Shown: piece after piece, positions 1 to 8,662 of the stretch | Layout: every line of letters begins with the position of its first letter | Numbering within the stretch: the stretch's first letter is position 1 | Assembly (NCBI GenBank): GCA_044228435.1 | Contig: JBGAUW010000001.1 | Coordinates: 620,001-684,000 of the forward strand | DNA from: Bog-950 sp044228435 | Lineage (GTDB): Bacteria; Bacteroidota; Bacteroidia; Chitinophagales; LD1 | Reading direction: 5' to 3' | DNA length: 64,000 nt | Made by a program: the position numbers and the translations under genes | The notes under the pieces: generated by a model | The model's database searches: none | What the model was told of the DNA's origin: nothing | What the model saw: only the letters and a program-made list of their open reading frames with translations

Positions 1-2703
1 GTTATCTAAAACTACCGTTACACGTGCTGTTGATGATACCGGGTTAGGGTAAATACTAATGTTTGAAATCTCAGGGCTTTTAGCATCATTAATGCTGGTA
101 GTGGTTCGGCATCCACCGTTTTCGGCAAATGTTGCACAACGCCACATACCACGGCCGTGAGTTCCGGCGTAAAGTACAGAGCAGTTATCTGAGTATAAAG
201 GTTTTTCAATTAAACGGTAAACCGGCATACGTGGTATGTTGTTGTTTTCTTCATTCCAGGTAGTGCCATCCCAGCTCCAAATACCAAGTTCCGAAGCTAT
301 AATTATAGTGTTGGCATCATGCACCACCACATCATAAACAGGCATGTTAGGCAAGCCATTTGTAAGCGGGGTCCAGGTATTACCACCATCGGTAGTTTCA
401 AAAACGTGGGCTGTTCCGGCAGTAGTAAATCCTGAACTAACAGCTACAACGTGGTCGCTGTTATTAGGATCTACCGAAATACCTTCAATAGCTTTAGCCG
501 AAACTACCTTGTTAGTGAACTGGCTGGTAGATTTATAAATTACACCATTACCGGTTCCTGTTGGATAGCTGGTTGTATCGCAACGCACGTTAAAATTAGG
601 GCAACGGTAAACGCGGCCCGAACTTGTTCCTACATATAATACATCTCCATCTTTCGAACTGCTTACCGAGTAAGGCACACCGCTCATGGTCGTCATTAAA
701 CGATACCATTTAGGTATGGCAGCCAGGTTAAGAGCATCTGAAGTTACCCATATACCGCAGCTTGATGAAAGCATAAAACGAGAACGAACAGGGTCTTTTA
801 CAAATAACGTGTCCTGTGCATTTAAGTCGGCGGTTAAAGTGTAAGTAAAAGGATAATCTCCGGTTGCGCTTTTTACCGAGATGGTTTCGCCCGCAGTATA
901 ATTACGATCGGCTTTAAACGGAACTGTTTTTACACCGGTAGTTGCTGATTTTGTTTCAGCCAACCAAAACGGTGAAATAAAAGGTGCGTTGGCATTTTGC
1001 TGGCCACCACAGCCCGAAGGCTCGCCCCATCCTTGTGGGTCTACCTTTACATCATAAAAATTATCGAAAGAACTGCCTTTGTTAGCCGAGCGATAATTTT
1101 GACCGAAGTATATACCTGCAAAGAAAATACGAGGATTAATGTGAGACATCTCTGCATAAGTACCATCACCTCCAAGCACCTGGTCAGACGACATTCTGGT
1201 ATTGCCGGTAAAGTTAATATAGTTAGTTCCATTATCCTGCGCTCCTCCCATTACCTCTCCGCTTGGCGAAGCAGCTACTGAGTAGTTTTGAGTTACATTA
1301 TATCCGCGGTTCTTAACAGTGTAGTTAGGATAAGGGAAAGAAGACAATGCATTGGTAGATTTGTAAACGCCACCATCGCAGCCCACATACATTAGGTTGG
1401 CATCATCATCACAAATGGTAATGGCATGTTTATCGGGGTGTATATAGTTCGGGTTAGCGTTACCGCCACCAAGACCAGCATCAGCAAGTTTCCAGCCCGA
1501 TTGGTCGCTCCAGGTAAAGAAATCTACACCACCAAGATAAACGCGGTTCGGGTTTGCCGGTGAAACCGCTATTACGTTATCGTACCATCCTTGTGCATTT
1601 TCTCCAAACGGATCAAACAACGGCCCTTTATTTCCTATCGAAGCCCAGGTACTAACCGCATCTCCGGCGTTTTCGGTCCTGTAAACACCGTAAGTTTGGC
1701 CACTGGCTGTAGCTACCGAAATGTAAACTATGTTTGAGTTACTTGGTGCAATGGCAATTTCGATTCTGCCTTGCTGCGTTGGAAAGCCCGGGTTAGTTGT
1801 GCTGGTTATACGGGTCCAGGTAAAACCACCATTGGGCGATTGTACCAACTTGTTATTACCACCTACCGCTGCAAAAATATTTACCCCGTCCTTAGACCAC
1901 TTAACATCTGCTGCTGAACTACCGGCACCAATACCTGTAATAGTAATTGGGTTCCAGCTGGTACCACCATCATTTGTTTGGTATAAACCACGTTGGGTAG
2001 CTGCTATAATTACATTGGCATCTAAAGGGTTTACCGCTATACGGTTAACCGCAGACCATGCATCGGTATTGTTTATTGAATTAGAAACATAAGCATCCGG
2101 GGTTATTAAAGTTGGAACATCGTTTACCAACTTATATATACCGTTACCTACGTTGCCCGAATTGAACGAAGTAGCGCCCACATTTGCAAGACCTTCTCCC
2201 GTTCCTACAAAAATTGTGTAATCGGGACCCGGCCCCTGGGCAATGCACGAAACACCCACCCACTGATTCCAGCCCGAAACCTTAGACCAGGTGTTAGATC
2301 CATCGGTCGATTTCCATAACCCGCCGCCTACACCGCCGGCATATACGGTTTTGTGTGTGGCATCGCGCTTATCTATTAGCACGGCTCTTGTTCTGCCACC
2401 TACATCATCCGGGCCTAATTCTTCCCAGTTTAAGCCAAGGGCCGAACGGCTACCCAGTTGCTTAGCCCTATCGGCCTGTTTTAGTGCATTATAGTAATAC
2501 GAAGCATGGAATTCGCCATTTTCATCCTGTAGCTTTTCCATTCTTCTCTCCATAGCTTGTTTGGCAAGCATGGCCTCTTTACCTTCATCTTCCTTCTTAT
2601 TTTCTAAACGAAAAGTTCCCATTCTCGGCTGTTGTAGCCATAGAAAGGCAGAGCATGCTATAACCGATCCAATAGATAAAAAGAGTAACGCTTGTTTTTT
2701 CAT
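1..2703 (-). CDS. Secreted T9SS beta-propeller (sortilin/BNR-like) protein, C-terminus cut by window edge
   Basis: The reverse strand is open from an ATG at 2703 to the window edge (901 codons, no stop), so the last part is missing. Residues 1-20 form a signal peptide or anchor (MKKQALLFLSIGSVIACSAF). The rest carries many WKSTDG, YQTNDGG and FETTDGG motifs, the Asp-box/BNR blades of a sortilin-type propeller. It ends with ISIYPNPVSSTARV, the beginning of a type A T9SS sorting domain, so the product should be exported across the outer membrane and cleaved or anchored at the surface. It is a diverged paralogue of the gene at 23221-26001, sharing the N-terminal segment up to the GGRTRA motif. 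Function is unknown; such propellers often bind or degrade polymers. The call on secretion is firm, the enzymatic role is open. Confidence 0.9.
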   Translation of the reverse strand, partial: MKKQALLFLSIGSVIACSAFLWLQQPRMGTFRLENKKEDEGKEAMLAKQAMERRMEKLQDENGEFHASYYYNALKQADRAKQLGSRSALGLNWEELGPDDVGGRTRAVLIDKRDATHKTVYAGGVGGGLWKSTDGSNTWSKVSGWNQWVGVSCIAQGPGPDYTIFVGTGEGLANVGATSFNSGNVGNGIYKLVNDVPTLITPDAYVSNSINNTDAWSAVNRIAVNPLDANVIIAATQRGLYQTNDGGTSWNPITITGIGAGSSAADVKWSKDGVNIFAAVGGNNKLVQSPNGGFTWTRITSTTNPGFPTQQGRIEIAIAPSNSNIVYISVATASGQTYGVYRTENAGDAVSTWASIGNKGPLFDPFGENAQGWYDNVIAVSPANPNRVYLGGVDFFTWSDQSGWKLADAGLGGGNANPNYIHPDKHAITICDDDANLMYVGCDGGVYKSTNALSSFPYPNYTVKNRGYNVTQNYSVAASPSGEVMGGAQDNGTNYINFTGNTRMSSDQVLGGDGTYAEMSHINPRIFFAGIYFGQNYRSANKGSSFDNFYDVKVDPQGWGEPSGCGGQQNANAPFISPFWLAETKSATTGVKTVPFKADRNYTAGETISVKSATGDYPFTYTLTADLNAQDTLFVKDPVRSRFMLSSSCGIWVTSDALNLAAIPKWYRLMTTMSGVPYSVSSSKDGDVLYVGTSSGRVYRCPNFNVRCDTTSYPTGTGNGVIYKSTSQFTNKVVSAKAIEGISVDPNNSDHVVAVSSGFTTAGTAHVFETTDGGNTWTPLTNGLPNMPVYDVVVHDANTIIIASELGIWSWDGTTWNEENNNIPRMPVYRLIEKPLYSDNCSVLYAGTHGRGMWRCATFAENGGCRTTTSINDAKSPEISNISIYPNPVSSTARVTVVLDN

Positions 2704-2855
2704 GGTTTTTCTTATAAAAATTAACATTTTATTAAACACACAAATATATTACAGAAATTGAAAACTATCGCTATTCCAATTGTCATAGCATTGTCATTTT
2801 TCAACAATCGACGACAAGGAAAGTTCGTAAAATGTGTTTTAAGCCATTAAAACGG

Positions 2856-3614
2856 CTACCAGCGTTTCCCAAACTGAAAGGAAATGTAAAACGAGGCCTG
2901 GTAAAACCTGTTATGGTTGTTTACCATTATAGGAAGTCGTTTATAATAAAAATCCAGCATTACCCCTGCTTCTAAAGCTTTTACAAACTCATCTTTTACT
3001 CCCCAGTCAAAATCAAGCCCGGCTTTAAGGTGGGCGCCAGGCACAGGTTGCATTTGGTTAAGACCGTAACGAATAGGAGCAGCCTCTAAAATTACATTCC
3101 TGTTTAAAAACCTCGATGCCGTTGCATCAGAGTATCGTTCGGGCACTACCTGGGGGGCAAGGCTATCGCCACCCTGCACTATATTCAGGTAATAAGGCTT
3201 AAGCAAGCCTAGCGAGATACCTCCAAAAAAAACGCCCGATAATCGTACTCCGTTCCTATCTGCTTTATCGGCAATGGTGCGTTTAAAACCATACGCCACC
3301 CTTATAACATGAAATCTGTTTTGCAGCCCAAACACATAGTCGCGCCCGCCACTTAATGGCGATTTTTGCTTTTTCTGCCTATAGTCTATATAGTAAGAAT
3401 ACTCTAACTGCAATAAGCGGGTACGCTTTATGTCTCTAATCCAGCCGTACTCAGCAAAAATCGAAAACCCGTTGGTTTGTATGCGAACACCGCCCGAAGC
3501 TTCGTGTTTATATTGGTAATCGCGCATATCAACCACCTTGTTTGCACGTTGTGCGAACAGGGAGCACGAGCAGAAAATAGTTATAAAAAATAAAAGCCGG
3601 CTTTTTGCTATCAC
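2856..3614 (-). CDS. Predicted outer-membrane beta-barrel protein
   Basis: A 252-residue protein with a GTG start; no in-frame ATG precedes it and the GTG gives a clean signal peptide (MIAKSRLLFFITIF, cleavage near LFAQ-RA). The remainder alternates aromatic and polar residues in short strands (YGWIRDIKR, LLQLEYSYYIDY, ASFYISFQFGKRW) and ends in an aromatic residue, as outer-membrane barrels do. No family could be named. It is a single gene facing the divergent OsmC-ribD operon. The barrel call is inference from residue pattern; the signal peptide is directly visible. Confidence 0.75.
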   Translation of the reverse strand: MIAKSRLLFFITIFCSCSLFAQRANKVVDMRDYQYKHEASGGVRIQTNGFSIFAEYGWIRDIKRTRLLQLEYSYYIDYRQKKQKSPLSGGRDYVFGLQNRFHVIRVAYGFKRTIADKADRNGVRLSGVFFGGISLGLLKPYYLNIVQGGDSLAPQVVPERYSDATASRFLNRNVILEAAPIRYGLNQMQPVPGAHLKAGLDFDWGVKDEFVKALEAGVMLDFYYKRLPIMVNNHNRFYQASFYISFQFGKRW

Positions 3615-3653
3615 ACTTCAATATTACAAACTATAAACGAATTTGTTTTGGTT

Positions 3654-3661
3654 TAAGTTTG
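3654..3661 (+). promoter_or_regulatory. Candidate Bacteroidota -7 element TAAGTTTG for the OsmC-ribD operon
   Basis: TAAGTTTG matches the Bacteroidota -7 consensus TAnnTTTG exactly and lies 20 bases before the OsmC start codon, which would leave a short leader. No convincing TTTG-type -33 element sits at the expected distance, so this is a weak call. Confidence 0.3.
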
Positions 3662-3681
3662 TACCGGCCAAAACAATTAAC

Positions 3682-4083
3682 ATGACCGCTAAAATTTTAT
3701 ACCAGGGCAACCTTCGTACTCGAATGACTCATATTTATTCGGGCACCGAAGTTTTAACCGATGCTCCATTAGATAATAATGGGCTTGCACAGGCATTTTC
3801 TCCAACCGACTTAGCCGCCACTTCGCTGGGCAGCTGCATGATGACCATTATGGGTATAAAAGCCCGTGACCTAAATCTCGATTTAACCGGCACCGAGGCA
3901 GAAATAACCAAAATAATGGGCACCGAGCCAAGACGCATTACCGAGATACAGGTAACATTAAAGTTTGCGAAAAAAAATTTTAGCGAAAAAGAAAAAACGA
4001 TTTTCGAAAATGCAGCCCGCAACTGCCCGGTAGCCAAATCGCTGCACCCCGATATTAAACAAGTGATAAAATTTGAATGGTAG
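3682..4083 (+). CDS. OsmC family peroxiredoxin-like protein
   Basis: A 133-residue cytoplasmic protein of the OsmC/YhfA family, thiol peroxidases acting on organic hydroperoxides. The two family cysteines are present: C52 in SLGSCMM and C115 in ARNCPVAKSLHP. The start is placed at ATG 3682 (MTAKILYQGN), because the longer frame from 3643 adds 13 residues with no family counterpart and overlaps the candidate promoter. It is first in an operon: its TAG stop is 8 bases before the ribD ATG. YhfA-like members often lack a defined substrate, so the exact reaction is inferred from the family only. Confidence 0.9.
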   Translation: MTAKILYQGNLRTRMTHIYSGTEVLTDAPLDNNGLAQAFSPTDLAATSLGSCMMTIMGIKARDLNLDLTGTEAEITKIMGTEPRRITEIQVTLKFAKKNFSEKEKTIFENAARNCPVAKSLHPDIKQVIKFEW

Positions 4084-4090
4084 TAAAACT

Positions 4091-5125
4091 ATGAGTGCAG
4101 ATGAAGTTTACATGCAGCGGTGTTTAGACCTTGCAATTAAAGGCGCAGGCCTTGTAGCCCCAAACCCCATGGTGGGCTGCGTTATTGTACACAACAATAA
4201 AATTATAGGCGAAGGCTACCATCAAAAATATGGCGGGCCACATGCCGAGGTAAACGCCATTAATTCGGTGGTTAATAAGGATCTGCTACCAAATTCTACT
4301 TTGTATGTTAGCCTGGAGCCCTGTTCGCACTTTGGCAAAACACCTCCCTGCGCCGATTTGATATTGCAAAAAAAAATACCGGCCGTTGTTATTGCAGGGC
4401 TCGATCCAAATCCACTGGTGGCCGGTAACGGCATTGCAAGGTTAAAGGCCGCCGGCGTAGCTGTAACCCAGGGTATATTACAACAGCAGGCCGATTATTT
4501 AAACCGTAAGTTTATTACGTTCCATACCAAACACAGGCCCTTTATTACTTTAAAATGGGCCCAAAGCGCCGATGGTTTTATGGGGTTAAATGAACCAAAG
4601 CAATTTTGGTTTACCAATACTGAATCGAAAAAACTGATGCACAAATGGCGGACCGAAGAACAGGCCATTTTAGTTGGCAAAAATACGGTTGCTGTAGATG
4701 ATTGCGAACTTACTGCAAGGCTATGGCCCGGAAATAATCCACTTAGAGTTGTTATAGACCGCAACCTTGATTTACCGGCAGATAGAAAGATTTTTAATGG
4801 GCGGTCGACCACCTTTATTTTCAATCAAATAAAATCGGCCACCGAAGGTGCCAACCAGTTTATTAAGTTAGATTTTAGTCAAAACCTTCTTTACCAAATT
4901 TTAGATACCCTATATAAAGCCAACATACAATCGCTTACAGTTGAGGGCGGAGCAGAAACACTTAGGCACTTTATAGATGAACACCTTTGGGATGAAGCCC
5001 GTGTTTTTACCAGCCCTCACCTTCTGCAGACAGGCAAACCAGCCCCTCAATTAAACGCACAACTTGTGGCCCAAACTGAAATAGAAAGTGATATTTTGCG
5101 TACATACAACCCACTCATTGCATGA
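4091..5125 (+). CDS. ribD: Bifunctional riboflavin biosynthesis protein RibD (deaminase/reductase)
   Basis: It catalyses two successive steps of riboflavin synthesis: deamination of the diaminopyrimidine-ribose phosphate from GTP, then NADPH-dependent reduction of the ribose. Residues 1-140 are the zinc deaminase with H51-A-E53 (HAEVNAI) and the PCSH...PPC cysteines C78 and C87; residues from about 145 to the end are the RibD reductase domain (FITLKWAQSADG, TVEGGAETLRHF). Length (344 aa) is normal. ATG 4091 is preferred to an upstream TTG at 4073 that overlaps the OsmC stop. The stop overlaps the next start (ATGA), indicating translational coupling with the transporter gene. No FMN riboswitch is seen upstream. 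Confidence 0.96.
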   Translation: MSADEVYMQRCLDLAIKGAGLVAPNPMVGCVIVHNNKIIGEGYHQKYGGPHAEVNAINSVVNKDLLPNSTLYVSLEPCSHFGKTPPCADLILQKKIPAVVIAGLDPNPLVAGNGIARLKAAGVAVTQGILQQQADYLNRKFITFHTKHRPFITLKWAQSADGFMGLNEPKQFWFTNTESKKLMHKWRTEEQAILVGKNTVAVDDCELTARLWPGNNPLRVVIDRNLDLPADRKIFNGRSTTFIFNQIKSATEGANQFIKLDFSQNLLYQILDTLYKANIQSLTVEGGAETLRHFIDEHLWDEARVFTSPHLLQTGKPAPQLNAQLVAQTEIESDILRTYNPLIA

Positions 5126-6006
5126 TTTTTTTATTTCTTTCTATTGCATTTACAGCCGGCTTAATATTTACCTTCAAAATATTTGCGCTTAAAAACATAC
5201 CGGTTTTCCAGGCCATAGTTTACAACTATATATCGGCAACTATCTGCGCCTTTGCTTTTTTGCCCGATAAATCGCAGGTAACATCGGGCGCAGTATTATC
5301 TGCAAGTTGGTTACCATTGTCGCTCGCGTTGGGCAGCATGTTTATACTGGTTTTTAATTTAACCAGCCGCGCTACCGTTAGGTATGGCGTATCTACCGCT
5401 TCGGTGGCTATGAAACTGGGGTTGGTGTTTCCGGTATTAATGGCCTTTACTTTTTATGGCGAACCATTTAACTGGCTAAAACTGGCCGGCATCTTATCGG
5501 CTTTTGTAGCGGTTATTTTATCATCGTTAAAAGAAGAAGAAAAAAGCGTTACGCATAAATCCTCATTTGCAGTATTGCCTTTAATCGTCTTTTTAGGTAG
5601 TGGTGCCTGCGACAGTGTTACGCAATATGCCAATAAAACCTACCTGGCCACCGGCGGTATGGAAGAGTTTTCGTTGTTTCTATTTATCGCAGCGGGTTTA
5701 GCAGGCATTACTGCGTTCATTTATCAATTGGTAACAGGCCGGGCATCTTTTAATGGTAAAAGTCTGTTGGGCGGCATTATTCTGGGCGTTATAAATTACT
5801 TCTCGTTTTTGTTTCTGTTAAAAGCATTGGCCACCATTACCTGGGGCAGCGCAGTAGTTTTTCCGCTAAGCAATTTAGGTACGGTGCTGGTAGCTACACT
5901 TGCCGGTGTTGCCATTTTTAAAGAAAAAATAACCAAAATAAACACCATAGGGCTGGCTTTTGCCGTATTATCTATTGTGTTAATTATGCTTTCTGTTTCC
6001 TTTTAA
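5122..6006 (+). CDS. EamA/DMT superfamily transporter
   Basis: A 294-residue inner-membrane protein with about ten hydrophobic helices and the two-repeat layout of the drug/metabolite transporter superfamily (one half to about residue 140, a second from about 150). Its ATG lies inside the ribD stop region as ATGA, so it is coupled to ribD. Coupling to a riboflavin gene makes a role in flavin or related metabolite export thinkable, but nothing in the sequence shows the substrate. No terminator is visible after it; the peptidase starts 40 bases on. Confidence 0.9.
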   Translation: MIFLFLSIAFTAGLIFTFKIFALKNIPVFQAIVYNYISATICAFAFLPDKSQVTSGAVLSASWLPLSLALGSMFILVFNLTSRATVRYGVSTASVAMKLGLVFPVLMAFTFYGEPFNWLKLAGILSAFVAVILSSLKEEEKSVTHKSSFAVLPLIVFLGSGACDSVTQYANKTYLATGGMEEFSLFLFIAAGLAGITAFIYQLVTGRASFNGKSLLGGIILGVINYFSFLFLLKALATITWGSAVVFPLSNLGTVLVATLAGVAIFKEKITKINTIGLAFAVLSIVLIMLSVSF

Positions 6007-6045
6007 CCAAAACCGGTATTATCTAATTCTGTATTTTTATAACTA

Positions 6046-7785
6046 ATGAGTAAATTCTTGCTGCCGTTTTTGCTGCTTATTTCCCTGCTTTCATTTGGTC
6101 AAAAAACCTATGAAGGCGATTCGCCCTTACCCTACAAATCTGAAACATGCCGCTCTTATTTCAATAAGATATTACTTGAAGGAAAGCTTAATGAAGAAAC
6201 TGTTACTAACTACTTAAAAAAGAATTTCACCAACTTCTCTGATTACCGAACCGGATTGAAACTAAAGTATATAAACCAAAGCCCCGGTGGCTTCCATTAC
6301 TCATTTACTCAAACGTTTAACGGGGTGGCCATCTACCAATCCGAAATTAAAGTAAACATAGACCGCCGCAATACCATTTTTGCCATTTTTGATAACAGCG
6401 AAAACACCTCCGAATGGAAACTTGCTACATCCGGAGCCGGCCCTAACACCATTATTGCCATAAACAAACAAAAAAACATACCGGTATTATGCGAGCGCAG
6501 AGTTACTGATGATGGGCGCGAATTATTAATAGCGCAGGGCGAGGTAATTTACGAGCATGATTTAAAAGCCTATGCCAATATAGACTCATTAGTTACCGGC
6601 AAAGTATTTAACCCGGACCCTCTAACTACAGCTCAACGTAGCTACAGGCTTCCGTATGTAGATGATAATGATCAGACCAACGCCTCGCTGGATGCCCAGA
6701 TGCAAACCGTAAGTTTTAATGCCACGTTTAACGACAGCGTGTTTTTGCTCGAAAGTGCCTTTTTAAAAATAAGCGAATTCAGCGCTCCCAACATTCAGCC
6801 GGTAACATCCACAAACGGTCAATTTTATTATAACAGGGCACAGGAAGGTTTTGAAGATGTAAATGCTTTTTATCATATCAGCGCAATTCAAAACCACGTT
6901 CACCAACTGGGATTTAACAGTGCCGACTCTTTGGTAGAGGTAGATACACACGCAAGTAACGAAGACAACTCTTACTTTTTGCCTTCGCCCGGCAGCAACA
7001 AAATATTTTTGGGTACCGGAGGGGTTGATGATGCCGAAGATGCAGATGTTTGCGTACACGAATATGGCCATTTTGTTTCAGCCACGGCTGCGCCGGGCAC
7101 CAACAATGGCACAGAGCGCGAATCGCTGGACGAAGCCTTTGGCGATTACCTGGCCGCCTCTTATTCCCGTAGTTTATCAGGTTACCAGGATAATTGGGTG
7201 TTTAACTGGGATGGGCACAACGGTTTTTGGGCCGGCCGTGTAATGGACTCAAACGGGCAATACCCGGCTGATATAACCGGCAGTAAATACCGCAATGCGC
7301 AAATTTGGAGCGCCGCTTTATTTTCGCTTAACAGCATTATAGGCCGCAATGCAACCGATAGCTTAATACTACAAGCACATTACTCTTACGAATCAAATAT
7401 CTCTTTCCTGGATGCCGGGCGCTTATTAATGTATGCCGATACCTTACTTACAAATGGCAAGTATGCGTGCCCTATTTACAGCTGCCTTTTTGCCCATGGT
7501 ATGCAGCCCAGTAACCCAATTATTAACTGCACCGTAGGTATAAACGAAACCGAAAACACAGGCTTTAGATTTTTTTCAGATGTAACCTCTTTTTCATTTA
7601 TAAATACCACTGGTACAAAATTTAAACTGCAGTTAATTGACTTAACTGGCCGGCAAATAATGCAGGTTGACGAAAATCAGCCCGTGTTTAATTACGAAAA
7701 CACCAATTTGCCTTCGGGTATATACCTGGTATCGGTTCAAATGAACGGAACAGCGAAAACCTATAAGTGGGTTAAAGCAAACTAA
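6046..7785 (+). CDS. Secreted zinc metallopeptidase (M4/M36-like) with T9SS sorting domain
   Basis: A 579-residue exported protease. Residues 1-19 are a signal peptide (MSKFLLPFLLLISLLSFGQ). Residues about 50-200 resemble the FTP/propeptide region of thermolysin-like and fungalysin enzymes (FNGVAIYQSEIKVNID). The gluzincin site is present: HEYGH at 338-342 (two zinc His plus catalytic Glu), then the third ligand Glu in ESLDEAFGDY about twenty residues later. The C-terminus (about 505-579: LQLIDLTGRQIMQ, LPSGIYLVSVQ) is a T9SS sorting domain lacking the usual PNP motif. The product should be secreted and self-activated. The nucleoside phosphorylase ATG begins two bases after its stop, so they may be cotranscribed. 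Confidence 0.92.
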   Translation: MSKFLLPFLLLISLLSFGQKTYEGDSPLPYKSETCRSYFNKILLEGKLNEETVTNYLKKNFTNFSDYRTGLKLKYINQSPGGFHYSFTQTFNGVAIYQSEIKVNIDRRNTIFAIFDNSENTSEWKLATSGAGPNTIIAINKQKNIPVLCERRVTDDGRELLIAQGEVIYEHDLKAYANIDSLVTGKVFNPDPLTTAQRSYRLPYVDDNDQTNASLDAQMQTVSFNATFNDSVFLLESAFLKISEFSAPNIQPVTSTNGQFYYNRAQEGFEDVNAFYHISAIQNHVHQLGFNSADSLVEVDTHASNEDNSYFLPSPGSNKIFLGTGGVDDAEDADVCVHEYGHFVSATAAPGTNNGTERESLDEAFGDYLAASYSRSLSGYQDNWVFNWDGHNGFWAGRVMDSNGQYPADITGSKYRNAQIWSAALFSLNSIIGRNATDSLILQAHYSYESNISFLDAGRLLMYADTLLTNGKYACPIYSCLFAHGMQPSNPIINCTVGINETENTGFRFFSDVTSFSFINTTGTKFKLQLIDLTGRQIMQVDENQPVFNYENTNLPSGIYLVSVQMNGTAKTYKWVKAN

Positions 7786-7786
7786 T

Positions 7787-8662
7787 ATGAAAGAACGTGT
7801 AGCTGAATCGGAACTGATAATAAATGCAGATGGAAGCGTGTACCACCTTGAGTTAAAACCGCACGAGCTTGCAGAAACAATTATAACCGTTGGCGACCCG
7901 GACAGAGTGGAAACGGTAAGTAAATATTTTGATAGCATACAGCACAAGGTACAACACCGCGAATTTGTAACGCACACCGGTTACCTTAATAATAAGCGCC
8001 TTAGTGTAATAAGTACAGGCATCGGCACCGATAACATTGATATTGTTTTTAATGAATTAGATGCACTTGTCAATATCGACTTTAAAACCCGGCAGGTAAA
8101 GGATGTTTTAACCCAGTTAGATATTATCCGTGTGGGCACCTCGGGCTCGGTAAACGAAGAAATTGATATTGATACTATCCTTATTTCCGAAATCGGCATT
8201 GGAATGGATGGCCTGTTAAATTTTTACGTACACGAAAACACCATACAGGAAACGGTTTATCTTGAGGCCTTTACTAACTATATAAAGCCGCACATAAAAC
8301 AGGTTTCGCCCTATATCGCCACCGGTGGCGAAAAACTGATTCAAAAATTCGAATCAATCTACCCAAAAGGCACAACTATAACTGCTAATGGCTTTTACGC
8401 CCCGCAGGGTCGCAGGCTTAGGTTACAGCCCGAATTTTTAAATTTTATTGACCTTGTAAATAAATTCCGCCACAAGCATTTTCGCATAACTAACCTAGAG
8501 ATGGAAACTGCCGGTATATATGGCCTTGGCAAGCTATTGGGGCATAATTGCCTGTCGGTAAACGCAATATTGGCCAACCGGATTAAGCAAACCTTTAGTG
8601 CCAACCCTGCTATAGTTGTAGAAAAAATGATTGAGCAAACGCTGGAGATTATTACTACTTAA
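7787..8662 (+). CDS. Nucleoside phosphorylase (PNP/UDP family, uridine phosphorylase-like)
   Basis: A 291-residue cytosolic enzyme that would cleave nucleosides with phosphate to base plus ribose-1-phosphate. Family motifs are VGDPDRV near residue 36 (phosphate site), IRVGTSGSV near 113-121 and NLEMETAGIYGL near 235-246 (ribose/base-binding Glu). The trimming to uridine phosphorylase rests on these motifs and length; exact base preference cannot be read. Its last 8 bases overlap the 3' end of the convergent DUF5686 gene. Confidence 0.9.
   Translation: MKERVAESELIINADGSVYHLELKPHELAETIITVGDPDRVETVSKYFDSIQHKVQHREFVTHTGYLNNKRLSVISTGIGTDNIDIVFNELDALVNIDFKTRQVKDVLTQLDIIRVGTSGSVNEEIDIDTILISEIGIGMDGLLNFYVHENTIQETVYLEAFTNYIKPHIKQVSPYIATGGEKLIQKFESIYPKGTTITANGFYAPQGRRLRLQPEFLNFIDLVNKFRHKHFRITNLEMETAGIYGLGKLLGHNCLSVNAILANRIKQTFSANPAIVVEKMIEQTLEIITT

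Noticed and set aside
997..1281. Forward-strand ORFs within 1-2500
   Set aside because: They lie opposite the continuous reverse-strand T9SS propeller gene, whose motifs explain the region.
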